Shown: positions 1 through 12,290, counted from the first letter of the stretch. The stretch is 64,000 bases of DNA from Poecilobothrus nobilitatus (GCA_947095535.1 OX352772.1:223019617-223083616); one strand, 5' to 3'. The notes: generated by a model not told the origin, from the letters alone. Made by a program: numbers and translations.

Positions 1-480
1 TATCTTACTTTAAAAAAAAAAAAAAACAGGATTACACTTTTTCTTTTCAATTTTAAAGATGCGCTGTAGATTTAAAAATAGAAAAATTTTTTCTGTTTTT
101 TATTTTCATATAAGAAATTTTCTTACTACTTTTATATGTGCGCCAAGTATTTAAACTTCAGTTATACAATTTTGTTTATTAAGGGCCGACCCTACTTTAA
201 ATTGTTTAACACTTGACTTTCTACTATAAAACCATTTGGAACTTATAAGTTAACAACCCACACATACAACTAAACTTAAAACCTAAACCAAAACGATCAA
301 AACAAGTTCTTGACCTACTATCCAAACATGATCTACATTAAACCCATAAATGAAAATGTAGGTCACCATGTCGTGCGATGTGGGTCAAATTTTTTTCCCA
401 TCCCAAAGTGCAAGTTTACCTACTAATATACATATGTACGTAGTTTATTAATAATAATTTTATACCGATAATATAGTCAT
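1..480. other. AT-rich flank, no gene seen
   Basis: No open frame or RNA gene is supported here. The stretch is AT-rich with an A-run near its start and ends where the GGGTATA-type terminus of the first INE-1-like element begins. Confidence 0.7.
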
Positions 481-3400
481 TATACCCTACACCTAAAGTA
501 TAGGGTATATTAACTTTGTTATGGTGTTTGTAACCACCAAAAAGAACAGAGTTAGATATGGATATGTGTATTAATTCTGAATCAGGATCACCTCCTGAGT
601 CGATTTAACGATGTCATTCCGTCCGTCCGTTCGCACGATAATTCAAAAACTAATAAAGCTATCTTGATGAAATTTATATAGTAGGTTGCTAATTACGAAA
701 GGAATGCTCAGTTCGAATCTGGACAAAATCGGTCAATGGGTTCGGATTCTGGAAGCTTTCGAATGATTCCGGAGCAAACGAGATTATCTCCAAAATCAAC
801 AAAGATAGAACCTTTAAATTTTGTACAATGATGTTGCTTTCCGTTAGATTTATGTTTCTGAAATTTAAGAAGATTTGCTCCATGCGTTTGGATTTTGGAA
901 GCTTCCGAACGAGCACCAGAGCAAATGAGATTATCTCCAAAACCAACTAAGATAGAACCTTTAAATTTTGAACAATGATGTTCCTTCCCGTTCGATTCGT
1001 GTCTCTGAAATTTAAGAGGATTTCGTCCATGGGTTTCGATTTTGGAAGCTTCCGAACGAGCACCAGCGCAAATGAGATTATCTCCAAAACCAATAAAGAT
1101 ATAACCTTCAAATTTGACAGAGTGATGTTCTTTCATGTTTTATTTAAGCCTCTAAAATTTGAGAGAATTTGGTTCATGGGTTCGGATTTTGGAAGCTTCC
1201 GAACGAGCCCCAGAACAAACGAGATTATCTCCAAAATCAACAAAGATAGAACCTTTAAATTTTGTGCAATGATGTTCCTTCCCGTTCGATTTATGTCTCT
1301 GAAATTTAAGAGGATTTGGTCAATGGGTTTGGATTTTGAAAACTTCCGAACGAGCACCAGAGCAAATGAGATTATCTCCAAAACCAATTAAGATATAACC
1401 TTCAAATTTGATAGAGTGGTGTTCTTTCATGTTTTATTTAAGTCTCCAAAATTTGAGAGAATTTGGTCCATGGGTTCGGATTTTGAAAGCTTCCAAACGA
1501 GCACCAGAGCAAACGAGATTATCTCCAAAATCAACAAAGATAGAACCTTTAAATTTTGTGCAATGATGTTCCTTCCCGTTCGATTTATGTCTCTGAAATT
1601 TAAGAGGATTTGGTCAATGGGTTTGGATTTTGAAAACTTCCGAACGAGCACCAGAGCAAATGAGATTATCTCCAAAACCAATTAAGATATAACCTTCAAA
1701 TTTGATAGAGTGGTGTTCTTTCATGTTTTATTTAAGTCTCCAAAATTTGAGAGAATTTGGTCCATGGGTTCGGATTTTGAAAGCTTCCGAACGAGCACCA
1801 GAGCAAACGAGATTATCTCCAAAACCAACTAAGATATTACCTTTAAATTTTGTACAATAATGTTCCTTCCCGTTTGATTTATGTCTCTGAAATTTAAGAG
1901 GATTTGGTTCATGAATTCTTATCTTGGAAGCTTCCGAACTAGCCACAAAGCAAATGAGATTATCTCCAAAAATAACAAAGATATAATCTTTAAATTCGGC
2001 AGACTGGTGTTCTTTCATGTTTTATTTAGGTCTCAGAAATTTGACAAGATTTGTTCCTTGGGTTCGGATTTTGGAAGCTTCTGAACGAGCCTCAGAGCAA
2101 ATGATAGTATCTCCAAAAGCAACAAAGATATAACCTTTAAATTAGGCAGAATGTTGTTCCTTCATGTTTGATTTATGTTTCTGAAATTTGTGAGGATTTG
2201 GCGCATGGGTTCAAATTTTGGAAGCTTCCGGACGAGCCCCAGAGCGAACGAGTATATCTCCACAACCAACAAAGATAGAACTTTTATTTTTAGTACAAAG
2301 GTGTTCTGTTATGTTTCCTTTTCTGTAAAATTGGAAACTAACATTTGAAAGAATTTGAACCATGGGTTCGTATTTTGGAAACTTCCGGAAGAGCACAAGA
2401 GCAACGAGCATATCTCCAAAACCAACAAAAGTAGAACCTTTAAATTTAATACAATTGGGTTCTGGCATGTTTTCTTTATGTTCCTGGGATGGATTCGATG
2501 AATTGAAGTGGCAATTCAGGTACCTGACACATACTTCACCAAGGACTAACAATCTTGGAAATTAATAAAGATAGAAACTTTTACAAAACTTTTATGTTCC
2601 TTCCCGTTCGATTTATGTTTCTGAAATTTAAGAGGATATGGTAGATGGGTTTGGATTTTGGAAGCTTCCGAACGAGTCCCAGAGCAAATGAGATTATCTC
2701 CAAAACACACTAAGATAGAACCTTTAAATTTGGCAGAGTGGTGTTCTTTCATGTTTTATTTAAGTCTCTGATATTTGAGAGAATTTGTGTCATGAATTCT
2801 TATCTTGGAAGCTTCCGAACGAGCCACAAAACAAATGAGTATATCTCTACCACTAACAAAGATAGAACCTTTAAATTTTTTACAATAATGTTCCTTCCCG
2901 TTTGATTTATGTCTCTGAAATTTAAGAGGATATGGTCCATGGTTTTGAATTTTGGAAGCTTCTGAACGAGCACCAGAGCAAATGAGATTATTTCCAAAAC
3001 ACACTAAGATAGAACCTTTAAATTTGGCAGACTGGTGTTCTTTCATGTTTTATTTAAGTCTCTAAAGTTTGAGAGGATTTGGTCCATGGGTTTGGATTTT
3101 GGAAGCTTCCGCACGAGCCCCAAAGCAAACGAGATTATCTCCAAAACCAACAAAGATAGAACCTTTAAATTTTTTACAATGATGTTCCCTCCCGTTTGAT
3201 TTATGTCTCTGAAATTTAAAGGGATATGGTCCATGGATTTAGATTTTGGAAGCTTCCGAACGAGCCCCAGAGCAAGTGAGATTATCTCCAAAAATAACAA
3301 AGATATAACATTTAAATTCGGCAGAATGGTGTTCTTTCATGTTTGATTTAGGTCTCTGAAATTTGAGAGGATTTGGTCCTCGGGTTCGAATTTTGGAAGC

Positions 3401-4208
3401 TTCTGAACGATCCTCAGAGCAAATGATATTATCTCCAAAAGCAACAAATATATATCCTTTAAATTGGGCAGAATGGTGTTCCTTCATGGCTGATTTATGT
3501 TTCTGAAATTTAATAGGATATGGTCCATTTTTTTTGAATTTTGGAAGCTTCCGAACGAGCCCCAAACCAAACGTGATTATCTCCTCCAAAACCAACAAAG
3601 AGGGAACCTTTAAATTTTTTACAATGATGTTCCTTCCCGTTTGATTTATGTCTCTGAAATTTAAGAGGATATGGTTCATGGGTTTGGATTTTGGAAGCTT
3701 ACGAACGAGCCCCAGAACAAATGAGATTATCTCCAAAAACAACAAAGATATAACCTTTAAATTCGGCAAAATGGTGTTCTTTCATGTTTGATTTAGGTCT
3801 CTGAAATTTGTGAGGATTTGGTCCATGGGTTCAAATCTTGGAAGCTTCCGGACGAGCCCCAGAGCGAACGAGTATATCTCCACAACCAACAAAGATAGAA
3901 CTTTTATTTTTAGTACAAAGGTGTTCTGTTATGTTTCCTTTTCTGTAAAATTGGAAACTGACATTTGAAAGAATTTGAACCATGGGTTCGTATTTTGGAA
4001 ACTTCCGGAAGAGCACAAGAGCAACGAGCATATCTCCAAAACCAACAAAAGTAGAACCTTTAAATTTAGTACAATGGTGTTCTGGCATGTTTTCTTTATG
4101 TTCCTGGGATGGATTCGATGAATTGAAGTGGCAATTCAGGTACCTGACACATACTTCACCAAGGACTAACAATCTTGGAAATTAATAAAGATAGAAACTT
4201 TTACAAAG
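481..4208 (+). mobile_element. INE-1/DINE-1-like Helentron-derived element, copy A, 3'-truncated
   Basis: The left end begins TATACCCTACACCT and folds on itself (481-489 pairs with 501-509, TAGGGTATA). It is followed by TTCTGAATCAGGATCA, GAGTCGAT and CCGTCCGTCCGTTCG blocks by about 650. These blocks, in this order, recall Drosophila INE-1/DINE-1 (DNAREP1), a non-autonomous Helentron family, so I orient the element with this end as 5'. A long 147-bp tandem array follows. The inner end stops at about 4208, after ACAAAGGTGTCAA; copy B continues past this point for about 190 bp to a second subterminal repeat and a hairpin, so copy A has lost its 3' end. It encodes no protein: movement would depend on a Rep/helicase supplied elsewhere. 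It faces copy B tail to tail, so 481-11087 is a large imperfect inverted repeat. Confidence 0.8.
735..4195 (+). repeat. 147-bp tandem repeat array, about 23 units (copy A)
   Basis: The anchor GATAGAACCTTTAAATTTTG recurs at 804 and 951, a spacing of exactly 147 bp, and continues through the array. Units are diverged and fall into subtypes. A distinctive subtype recurs at 2211-2565 and 3831-4185, which are nearly identical blocks 1,620 bp apart (11 periods plus 3 bp), showing higher-order duplication. Because 147 is divisible by 3, frames stay open for many units on both strands, so the long ORFs here are a by-product of the period and not evidence of a protein. The unit count is array length divided by period. 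Confidence 0.93.
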
Positions 4209-4525
4209 GTGTCAATTTATAATTACATATAATAAAGGTGGTTTTCATTAGACCGATATATCCACGAAAATGTTAGAGTATAGGCAGAACATACACAAAT
4301 GATATGTGTTTGACAGACTTGCTAAAAATTAAGCTAAAAAAATATCCATAAAACATTTGAAAATATCCAAGAAAGAAACCATAAAAATCCAAGCATTACA
4401 TATGTATGCAAAAATTGTGTATGTTACAAAAAAATTTCACTACCATAGCAGTTAAATTTTGAAGTGTCAAAAAAATAAACAAATGTTCAAATTTTATTTT
4501 TTAGTGAGAAACTATATTAAAACAA
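4209..4525. other. Spacer between the two tail-to-tail elements
   Basis: AT-rich unique-looking sequence of about 315 bp. I see no ORF, repeat or RNA gene. It forms the loop of the large inverted arrangement. Confidence 0.6.
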
Positions 4526-4539
4526 GTAAATGTAACAGT

Positions 4540-4558
4540 AAGTCGATGCAATCGACTT
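4540..4558 (-). other. Terminal hairpin of element B
   Basis: AAGTCGATGCAATCGACTT is a perfect 8-bp inverted repeat with a 3-base loop, placed just outside the subterminal AATACCCTACACCT. Versions of the hairpin with one changed stem base lie at the same relative position at 26472-26490 and 29694-29712. Such 3' hairpins act as end signals in Helitron/Helentron transposition; that role is inferred here. Confidence 0.75.
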
Positions 4559-4744
4559 ATTAATACCCTACACCTGAATAATTCGAATTTAATTAAAAAT
4601 CTATAAGTTTTTTTGGCAGCTGCTTGAACTTGTTCCCTTTTCTGTCTTATTCAACTCGAATTTCAGGAACGTAAAAGAGGCATCCGCTTGGGATATGCTT
4701 GACACCTTTGTAAAAAAAGTCTCTATTTTTCTTAATTTCGAAGA

Positions 4745-7700
4745 TTGTTAGTCCTTGGGGGCTGTGTGTCAGGTACCCGAATTGCTACTCCAATTCATCA
4801 AATCCATCCCAGGAACATAAAGAAAACATGCCAGAACACCATTGTACTAAATTTAAAGGTTCTACTTTTGTTGGTTTTGGAGATATGCTCGTTGCTCTTG
4901 TACTTTTCCGGAAGTTTCCAAAATACGAACCCATGGTTCAAATTCTTTCAAATGTCAGTTTCCAATTTTACAGAAAAGGAAACATAACAGAACACCTTTG
5001 TACTAAAAATAAATGTTCTATCTTTGTTGATTGTGGAGATATACTTGTTTGCTCTGAGGTTCGTCCGGAAGCGTCCAAGATTTGAACCCATGGACCAAAT
5101 CCTCACAAATTTCAGAGACCTAAATCAAACATGAAAGAACACCATTTTGCCGAATTTAAAGGTTATATCTTTGTTGTTTTTTGAGATAATCTAGTTTGTT
5201 CTGGGGCTCGTGCGGAGGCTTTCAAAATCCAAACCCATGGGCCAAATCCTCTCAAATTTTAGAGATTTAAATAAAACATGAAAGAACACCAGTCTGTCAA
5301 ATTTGAAGGTTATATCTTTATTGGTTTTGGAGATAATATTATTTGCTCTGGTGCTCGTTCGGAAGCTTCCAAAATCCACACCCATGGACCAAATCCTCTT
5401 AAATTTCAGAGACATAAATCGAACGGAAAGGAACATCATTGTAAAAAATTTAAAGGTTCTATCTTTGTTGGTTTTGGAGATAATCTCATTTGCTCTGGTG
5501 GTCGTTCGGTAGCTTTCAAAATCCAAACCCGTGGACCAAATCCTCCTAAATATCAGGAACATGAATCGAACAGGAAGGAACATCATTGTAAAAAATTTAA
5601 AGGTTCAATTTTTGTTGGTTCTGGAGATAATCTCGTTTGCTCTGGGGCTCGTTCGGAAGCTTCCAAAATCCAAACCCATGGAACATATCCTCAAAAATTT
5701 CAGAAACACAAATCAAATGGGAAGGAACATCATTGTAAACAATTTAAAGGTTCTATCTTTGTTGGTTTTGGAGATAATCTCGTTTGCTCTGGGGCTCGTT
5801 CGGAAGCTTCCAAAATCGAAACCCATGAACCATATCCTCTTAAATTTCAGAAACATAAATCAAACATGAAGGAACACCATTCTACCTAATTTAAAGTTTA
5901 TATCTTTGTTGCTTTGGGAGATAATATCATTTGCCCTGAGGCTCGTTCAGAAGCTTCCAAAATCCAAACCCATAGACCAAATCCTCTTAAATTTCTGAGA
6001 CATAAATCAAACGGGAAGGAACATCACTGTAAAAAAAATTTAAAGGTTCTATCTTTGTTGGTTTTGGAGATAATCTCGTTTGCTCTGGGGCTCGTTCGGG
6101 AGCTTAAAAAATACGAATCCATGGTTCAAATTCTTTCAAATGTCAGTTTCCAATTTCATAGAAAAGGAAACATAACAGCACACTCTTGTACTAAAAATAA
6201 AAGTTTTATCTTTGTTGGTTGTGGAGATGTACTCATTTGCTCTGGGGCTCGTTCGGAAGCTTCCAAAATCCAAACCCATCTACCATATCCTCTTAAATTT
6301 CAGAAACATAAATCGAACGGGAAGGAACATCCTTGTACAAAATTTAAAGGTTCTATCTTTGTTGGTTTTGGAGATAATCTCGTTTGCTCTGGGGCTCGTT
6401 CAGAAGCTTCCAAAATCCGAACCCAAGGACCATATCCTCTTAAATTTCAGAAAAATAAATCAAACATTAAGAAACACCATTCTGCCTAATTTAAAGGTTA
6501 TATCTTTGTTGCTTTTGGAGATAATATCATTTGCTCTGAGGCTCGTTCAGAAGCTTCCAAAATCCTAACCCAAGGACCACATCCTCTCAAATTTCAGAAA
6601 AATAAATCAAACATTAAGAAACACCATTCTGCCTAATTTAAAGGTTATATATTTTTTGCTTTTGGAGATAATATCATTTGCTCTGACGCTCGTTCAGAAG
6701 CTTCCAAAATCCGAACCCAAGGACCAAATTCTCTTAAATTTTAGAGACTTAAATAAAACATGAAAGAATACAACTCTGTCAAATTTAAAGGTTATATCTT
6801 TATTGGTTTTGGAGATAATCTCATTTGCTCTGGTGCTCGTTCGGAAGCTTCGCAAATCCAAACCCATAGACCAAATCCTCTTAAATTTCTGAGACATAAA
6901 TCAAAAGGGAAGGAACATCACTGTAAAAAATTTACAGGTTCTATCTTTGTTGGTTTTGGAGATAATCTCGTTTGCTCTGGGGCTCATTCGGGAGCTTAAA
7001 AAATACGAATCCATGGTTCAAATTCTTTCAAATGTCGGTTTCCAATTTCATAGAAAAGGAAACATAACAGCACACTCTTGTACTAAAAATAAAAGTTTTA
7101 TCTTTGTTGGTTGTGGAGATGTACTCATTTGCTCTGGGGCTCGTTCGGAAGCTTCAAATATCCAAACCCATCTACCATATCCTCTTAAATTTCAGAAACA
7201 TAAATCGAACGGGAAGGAACATCCTTGTACAAAATTTAAAGGTTCTATCTTTGTTGGTTTTGGAGATAATCTCGTTTGCTCTGGGGCTCGTTCGGAAGCT
7301 TCCAAAATCCAAACCCATCTACCATATCCTTTTAAATTTCAGAAACATAAATCGATCGGGAAGGAACATCCTTGTACAAAATTTAAAGATTCTATCTTTG
7401 TTGGTTTTGGAGATAATCTGGTTTGCTCTGGGGCTCGTTCGGAAGCTTCCAAAATCCAAACCCATGGACCATATCCTCTTAAGTTTCAGAAACATAAATC
7501 AAACATGAAGGAACACCATTCTGCCTAATTTAAAGGTTATATCTTTGTTGCTTTTTAAGATAATATCATTTTCTCTGAGGCTCGTTCAGAAGCTTCCAAA
7601 ATCCTAACCCAAGGACCATATCCTCTTAAATTTCAGAACCATAAATCAAACATGAAGGAACAGCATTCTGCCTAATTTAAAGGTTATATCTTTGTTGCTT

Positions 7701-10700
7701 TTGGAGATAATCTCATTTGCGCTGGGACTCGTTCGGATGCTTCCAAAATCCAAACCCATCTACCATATCCTCTTAAATTTCAGAAACATAAATCGAACGG
7801 GAAGGAACATCATTGTACAAAATTTAAAGTTTCTATCTTTGTTGGTTTTGGAGATAATCTCGTTTGTTCTGGGGCTCGTTCGAGGCTTCCAAAATCCAAA
7901 CCCATGGACCATATCCTCTTAAATGTCAGAAACACAAATCAAACATGAAGGAACACCATTCTGCTTAATTTAAAGGTTATATCTTTGTTGCTTTTGGAGA
8001 TAATATCATTTGTTCTGAGGCTCGTTCAGAAGCTTCCAAAATCCGAACCCAAAGACCATATCCTCTTAAATTTCAGAAACATAAATCAAACATGAAGGAA
8101 CACCATTCTGCCTAATTTAAAGGTTATATCTTTGTTGCTTTTGGAGATAATATCATTTGCTCTGAGGCTCGTTCAGAAGCTTCCAAAATCCGAACCCAAA
8201 GACCAAATTTCCTCAAATTTCAGAGACCTAAATCAAACATGAAAAAACACCACTCTGCCTAATTTAAAGGTTATATCTTTGTTGCTTTTGGAGATAATAT
8301 CATTTGCTCTGAGGCTCGTTCAGAAGCTTCCAAAATCCGAACCCAAGGACCTTATTCTCTTAAATTTTAGAAACATAAATCAAAATTGAAGGAACACTAT
8401 TCTGCCTAATTGAAAGGTTATATCTTTGTTGCTTTTGGAGATAATACCATTTGCTCTGAGGCTCGTTCAGAAGCTTCCAAAATCCGAACCCAAGGACCAT
8501 ATCCTCTTAAATTTCAGAAACATAAATCAAACATGAAGGAACACCATTCTGCCTAATTTAAAGGTTATATCTTTGTTGCTTTTGGAGATAATCTCATTTG
8601 CTCTGAGACTCGTTCAGAAACTTCCAAAATCCGAACCCAAGGACCAAATCCTCTCAAATTTCAGAGACCTAAATCAAACATGAAAGAACACCACTCTGCC
8701 TAATTTAAAGGTTATATCTTTGTTGCTTTTGGAGATAATCTAGTTTGTTCTGGGGCTCGTTCGGAGGCTTCCAAAATCCAAACCCATGGACCATATCCTC
8801 GTAAATTTCAGAAACATAAATCAAACATGAAGGAACACCATTCTGCTTAATTTAAAGGTTATATCTTTGTTGCTTTTGGAGATAATATCATTTGCTCTGA
8901 GGCTCGTTCAGAAGCTTCCAAAATCCGAACCCAAGGACCATATCCTCTTAAATTTCAGAAACATAAATCAAACATGAAGGAACACCATTCTGCCTAATTT
9001 AAAGATTATATCTTTGTTGCTTTTGGAGATAATATCATTTGCTCTGAGGCTCGTTCAGTAGCTTCCAAAATCCGAACCCAAGGACCATATCCTCTTAAAT
9101 TTCAGAAACATAAATCAAACATGAAGGAACACCATTCTGCCTAATTTAAAGGTTATATCTTTGTTTTGCTTTTGGAAATAATATCATTTGCTCTGAGGCT
9201 CGTTCAGAAGCTTCGAAAATCCGAACCCAAGGACCATATTCTCTTAAATTTCAGAAACATAAATCAAACATGAAGGAACACTATTCTGCCTATTTTAAAG
9301 GTTATATCTTTGTTGCTTTTGGAGATAATATCATTTGCTCTGACGCTCGTTCAGGAGCTTCCAAAATCCGAACCCAAGGACCCAATTCTCTCAAATTTTA
9401 GAGCCTTAAATAAAACATGGAAGAATACAACTCTGTCAAATTTGAAGGTTATATCTTTATTGGTTTTGGAGATAATCTCAGTTGCTCTGATGCTCGTTCG
9501 GAAGCTTCCGAAATACAAAGCCATAAACCAAATCCTCTTAAATTTCAGAGACATAAATCAAACGGGAAGGAACGTCACTATAAAAAATTTAAAGGTTCTA
9601 TCTTTGTTGGTTTTGGAGATAATCTCGTTTCCTCTGGGGCTCGTTCGGAAGCTTCCAAAATCCAAACCCATCTACCATATCCTTTTAAATTTCAGAAACA
9701 TAAATCGAACGGGAAGGAACATCCTTGTACAAAATTTAAAGATTCTATCTTTGTTGGTTTTGGAGATAATCTGGTTTGCTCTGGGGCTCGTTCGGAAGCT
9801 TCCAAAATCCAAACCCATGGACCATATCCTCTTAAGTTTCAGAATCATAAATCAAACATGAAGGAACACCATTCTGCCTAATTTAAAGGTTATATCTTTG
9901 TTGCTTTTTAAGATAATATCATTTTCTCTGAGGCTCGTTCAGAAGCTTCCAAAATCCTAACCCAAGGACCATATCCTCTTAAATTTCAGAACCATAAATC
10001 AAACATGAAGGAACAGCATTCTGCCTAATTTAAAGGTTATATCTTTGTTGCTTTTGGAGATAATCTCATTTGCGCTGGGACTCGTTCGGATGCTTCCAAA
10101 ATCCAAACCCATCTACCATATCCTCTTAAATTTCAGAAACATAAATCGAACGGGAAGGAACATCATTGTACAAAATTTAAAGTTTCTATCTTTGTTGGTT
10201 TTGGAGATAATCTCGTTTGTTCTGGGGCTCGTTCGAGGCTTCCAAAATCCAAACCCATGGACCATATCCTCTTAAATTTCAGAAACATAAATCAAACGGG
10301 AAGGAACATAATTTTGAAAAATTTATAGGTTCTATCTTTGTTGGTTTTGGAGATAATCTCGTTTTCTCTGGGGCTCGTTCGGAAGCTTCCAAAATACGAA
10401 TCCATGATTCAAATTCTTTGAAATGTCAGTTTCCAATTTTATAGAAAAGGAAACATAACAGCACACTCTTGTACTAAAAATAAAGGTTCTATCTTTGTTG
10501 GTTGTGGAGATGTACTCATTTCCTCTGGGGCTCGTTCGGAAGCTTCCAAAATCCAAACCCATGGGCCAAAGCCTCTCAAATTTTAGAGACTTAAATAAAA
10601 CATGAAAGAACCACTCTGTCAAATTTGAAGGTTATATCTTTATTGGTTTTGGAGATAATCTCATTTGCTCTGTTGCTCGTTCTGAAGCTTCCAAAATCCA

Positions 10701-10850
10701 AACCCATGGACCAAATTTTCTTAAATTTCAGAAACATAAATCGAACGGGAAGGAACATCATTGTACAAAATTGAAAGGTTGGAGATAATCTCGTTTGCTC
10801 CGGAATCATTCGGAAGCTTCCAGAATCCGAACCCATTGACCGATTTTGTC
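4745..10850 (-). repeat. 147-bp tandem repeat array, about 41 units (copy B)
   Basis: Same 147-bp family as in copy A, in inverted orientation. Between about 7500 and 9400 most units are one subtype in which the + frame reads HHSA-stop at the same place in every unit (CCATTCTGCCTAATTTAAAGG-type sequence), so this dominant subtype cannot code through. Blocks 7330-7922 and 9683-10275 are almost identical and 2,353 bp apart (16 periods plus 1 bp), a recent internal duplication. Diverged units with a GTTTCCAATTT stretch recur near the inner end and at about 6100, 7000 and 10400. Confidence 0.93.
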
Positions 10851-11456
10851 CAGATTCGAACTGAGTCTTCCTTTCGTAATTTGTAACCTACTATATAAAT
10901 TTCATCAAGAGAGCTTAATTAGTTTTTGAGTTATCGTGCGAACGGACGGACGGACATCGTTAAATCGACTCAGGAGGTGATCCTGATTCAGAATATATAT
11001 ACATGTCAATATCTAACTCGCTTCCTTTTGGTGGGTACAAACACCATATTAAAGTTAATATATCCTGTACTTTAGGTGTAGGGTATAAAAAAGTTTTCTA
11101 CATATTAAACTTTCGTATATACAATTATATTATACCTAAACTGTAAGCTTTTTTAAATTTTAAGCAAATTAAAAATTAACTTGTGATACTTAAATCTTTA
11201 CCTTCATTTGGTTCGTGTCTCTACTATAATATCCGTTTTTAAATAACTTTTTTCAATTTTCAATTAAGATCTTTATTGTAAATTCTAATGTTTATAAAAA
11301 ATTGTAATAATTTGATTTATAAATTGCAGTCTGAGAATGTAAATTAAATTTGGTTTACACCAAATTTTATTATTGCACACGTATCCGATTTTAACTTAAT
11401 TAATGCATTTTAAATAAATTTTCTTAAATTTCAATTAATCCTTTTATTGTAAATTT

Positions 11457-11651
11457 TTTTTTTTTTTAATTTCTCTGCCACATAAATGTGAACAGAAAAT
11501 TACACAGCCTTTCCTTTTCAGGCATGGCTGTAAATGTGGTAAAGGGGAATAACTCTTACGACGTGTGTGGGATTCGAACCCACACTCTCTCGGTGTCGGT
11601 GTTTGCAGCGTATTTTATATGCTCTTATCCACTATAGGCCACCAAGGCCCC
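11457..11651 (-). mobile_element. tRNA-derived SINE with poly(A) tail and target-site duplication
   Basis: On the - strand it starts GGGGCCTTGGTGGCC with an A-box-like TGGCCTATAGTGG and a B box GGTTCGAATCC (within 11570-11580), the internal pol III promoter of tRNA-derived SINEs. The body runs on and ends in a poly(A) tail, seen on + as a T-run at 11457-11474. TATTGTAAATTT flanks it at 11446-11457 and again at 11652-11663, a direct repeat of about 12 bp expected from LINE-driven retroposition. It is not a functional tRNA, because the anticodon region does not fold into a cloverleaf. A related head is at 20986. Confidence 0.8.
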
Positions 11652-11840
11652 TATTGTAAATTTTAATGTCTATGACATGTTAAAAGTTATCATATTCAAT
11701 ATAAATTAATAACAAAGTTTCAATTTAATAACAATAAAAATTAAATATAAAAGTTGTTGATGAACAAAAATTATATTAATGCTTTATTATACTTTTTAAA
11801 ATTGCAGTTAAACGGAAAATTTTTAAACTTTATTTTAGAC

Positions 11841-12290
11841 ATAACTGATCTCAACGCAAAAGCTTTCCCCATATTAAACTTTCATATATTATTTAGTTTG
11901 AAGTTTAATATCCGTTAAAGTTTTTAATACTTTTTTTAAAACATAAATTATCTCAACACAAAAGTTTTCCCCATATTAAACTTTCATATATTATTTAGTT
12001 TAAAATATAATATCCATTAAAGTTTTTAAACTTTTTTTCAAAACATAACTGATCTCAAAGCAAAAGTTTTCTACATATCAAATTTTCATATATTTAGTTT
12101 AATATATAAAAAGTTTTCTACATATTAAACTTTCATATATTTAGTTTAATACATAATAAACCGATAAAGTTTTTAAAGTTTATTTAAAACATAACTGATC
12201 TTAACGAAAAAAAAAGTTTTCTATATATTAAACTTTCATATATTCAATTACATATATTACTCCTAAACCGTAACCTTTTTTAAATTTATA
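11841..12290. repeat. Degenerate 102-bp tandem repeat, about four units
   Basis: ATAACTGATCTCAAC-type anchors occur at 11841, 11943, 12045 and 12191. The first two steps are 102 bp; the last is 146 because part of a unit is duplicated. Each unit carries AAAGTTTTC(C/T)(C/A)CATATTAAACTTTCATATA. A similar stretch sits at 11092-11160, directly against the right end of element B, so the same tract was probably there before that insertion. Confidence 0.75.

Larger units (their letters stand above)
4526..11087 (-). mobile_element. INE-1/DINE-1-like Helentron-derived element, copy B, both ends present
   Basis: On the - strand the 5' end is at 11087: GGGTATA terminus, then the blocks GAGTCGAT, TCCGTCCGTCCGTTCG and the AAAACTAATTAAGCT stretch, matching copy A in reverse. 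The 3' end lies at about 4526. It has a subterminal AATACCCTACACCT at 4562-4575 that is inverted relative to the 5' one, then a perfect 8-bp-stem hairpin at 4540-4558, then GTAAATGTAACAG at the edge. Inverted subterminal repeats, a 3' hairpin and central tandem repeats are the known layout of Helentron-associated elements. At about 6.56 kb it is far longer than ordinary INE-1 copies (a few hundred bp), entirely because of the 147-bp array. The same 3' end recurs at 26458 and 29680, which fixes this boundary. Confidence 0.82.

Noticed and set aside
735..4195. CRISPR-like array
   Set aside because: Units are contiguous with no unique spacers, and the sequence is eukaryotic.
708..10836. Many overlapping ORFs of 65-200 codons on both strands in the 147-bp arrays (KEHHSAKFKGSI..., MSLKFKRIWSM...)
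   Set aside because: They arise because the unit length is divisible by 3. Both strands are open at once, the commonest subtype has a stop at a fixed place, and the same sequence occurs in element remnants with no start or splice context.
481..11087. A single foldback (FB or Tetris-like) transposon with tandem-repeat arms
   Set aside because: Copies at 26458 and 29680 show that the right half (4526-11087) is a complete element by itself with its own 3' end, so the inverted structure is two elements tail to tail.
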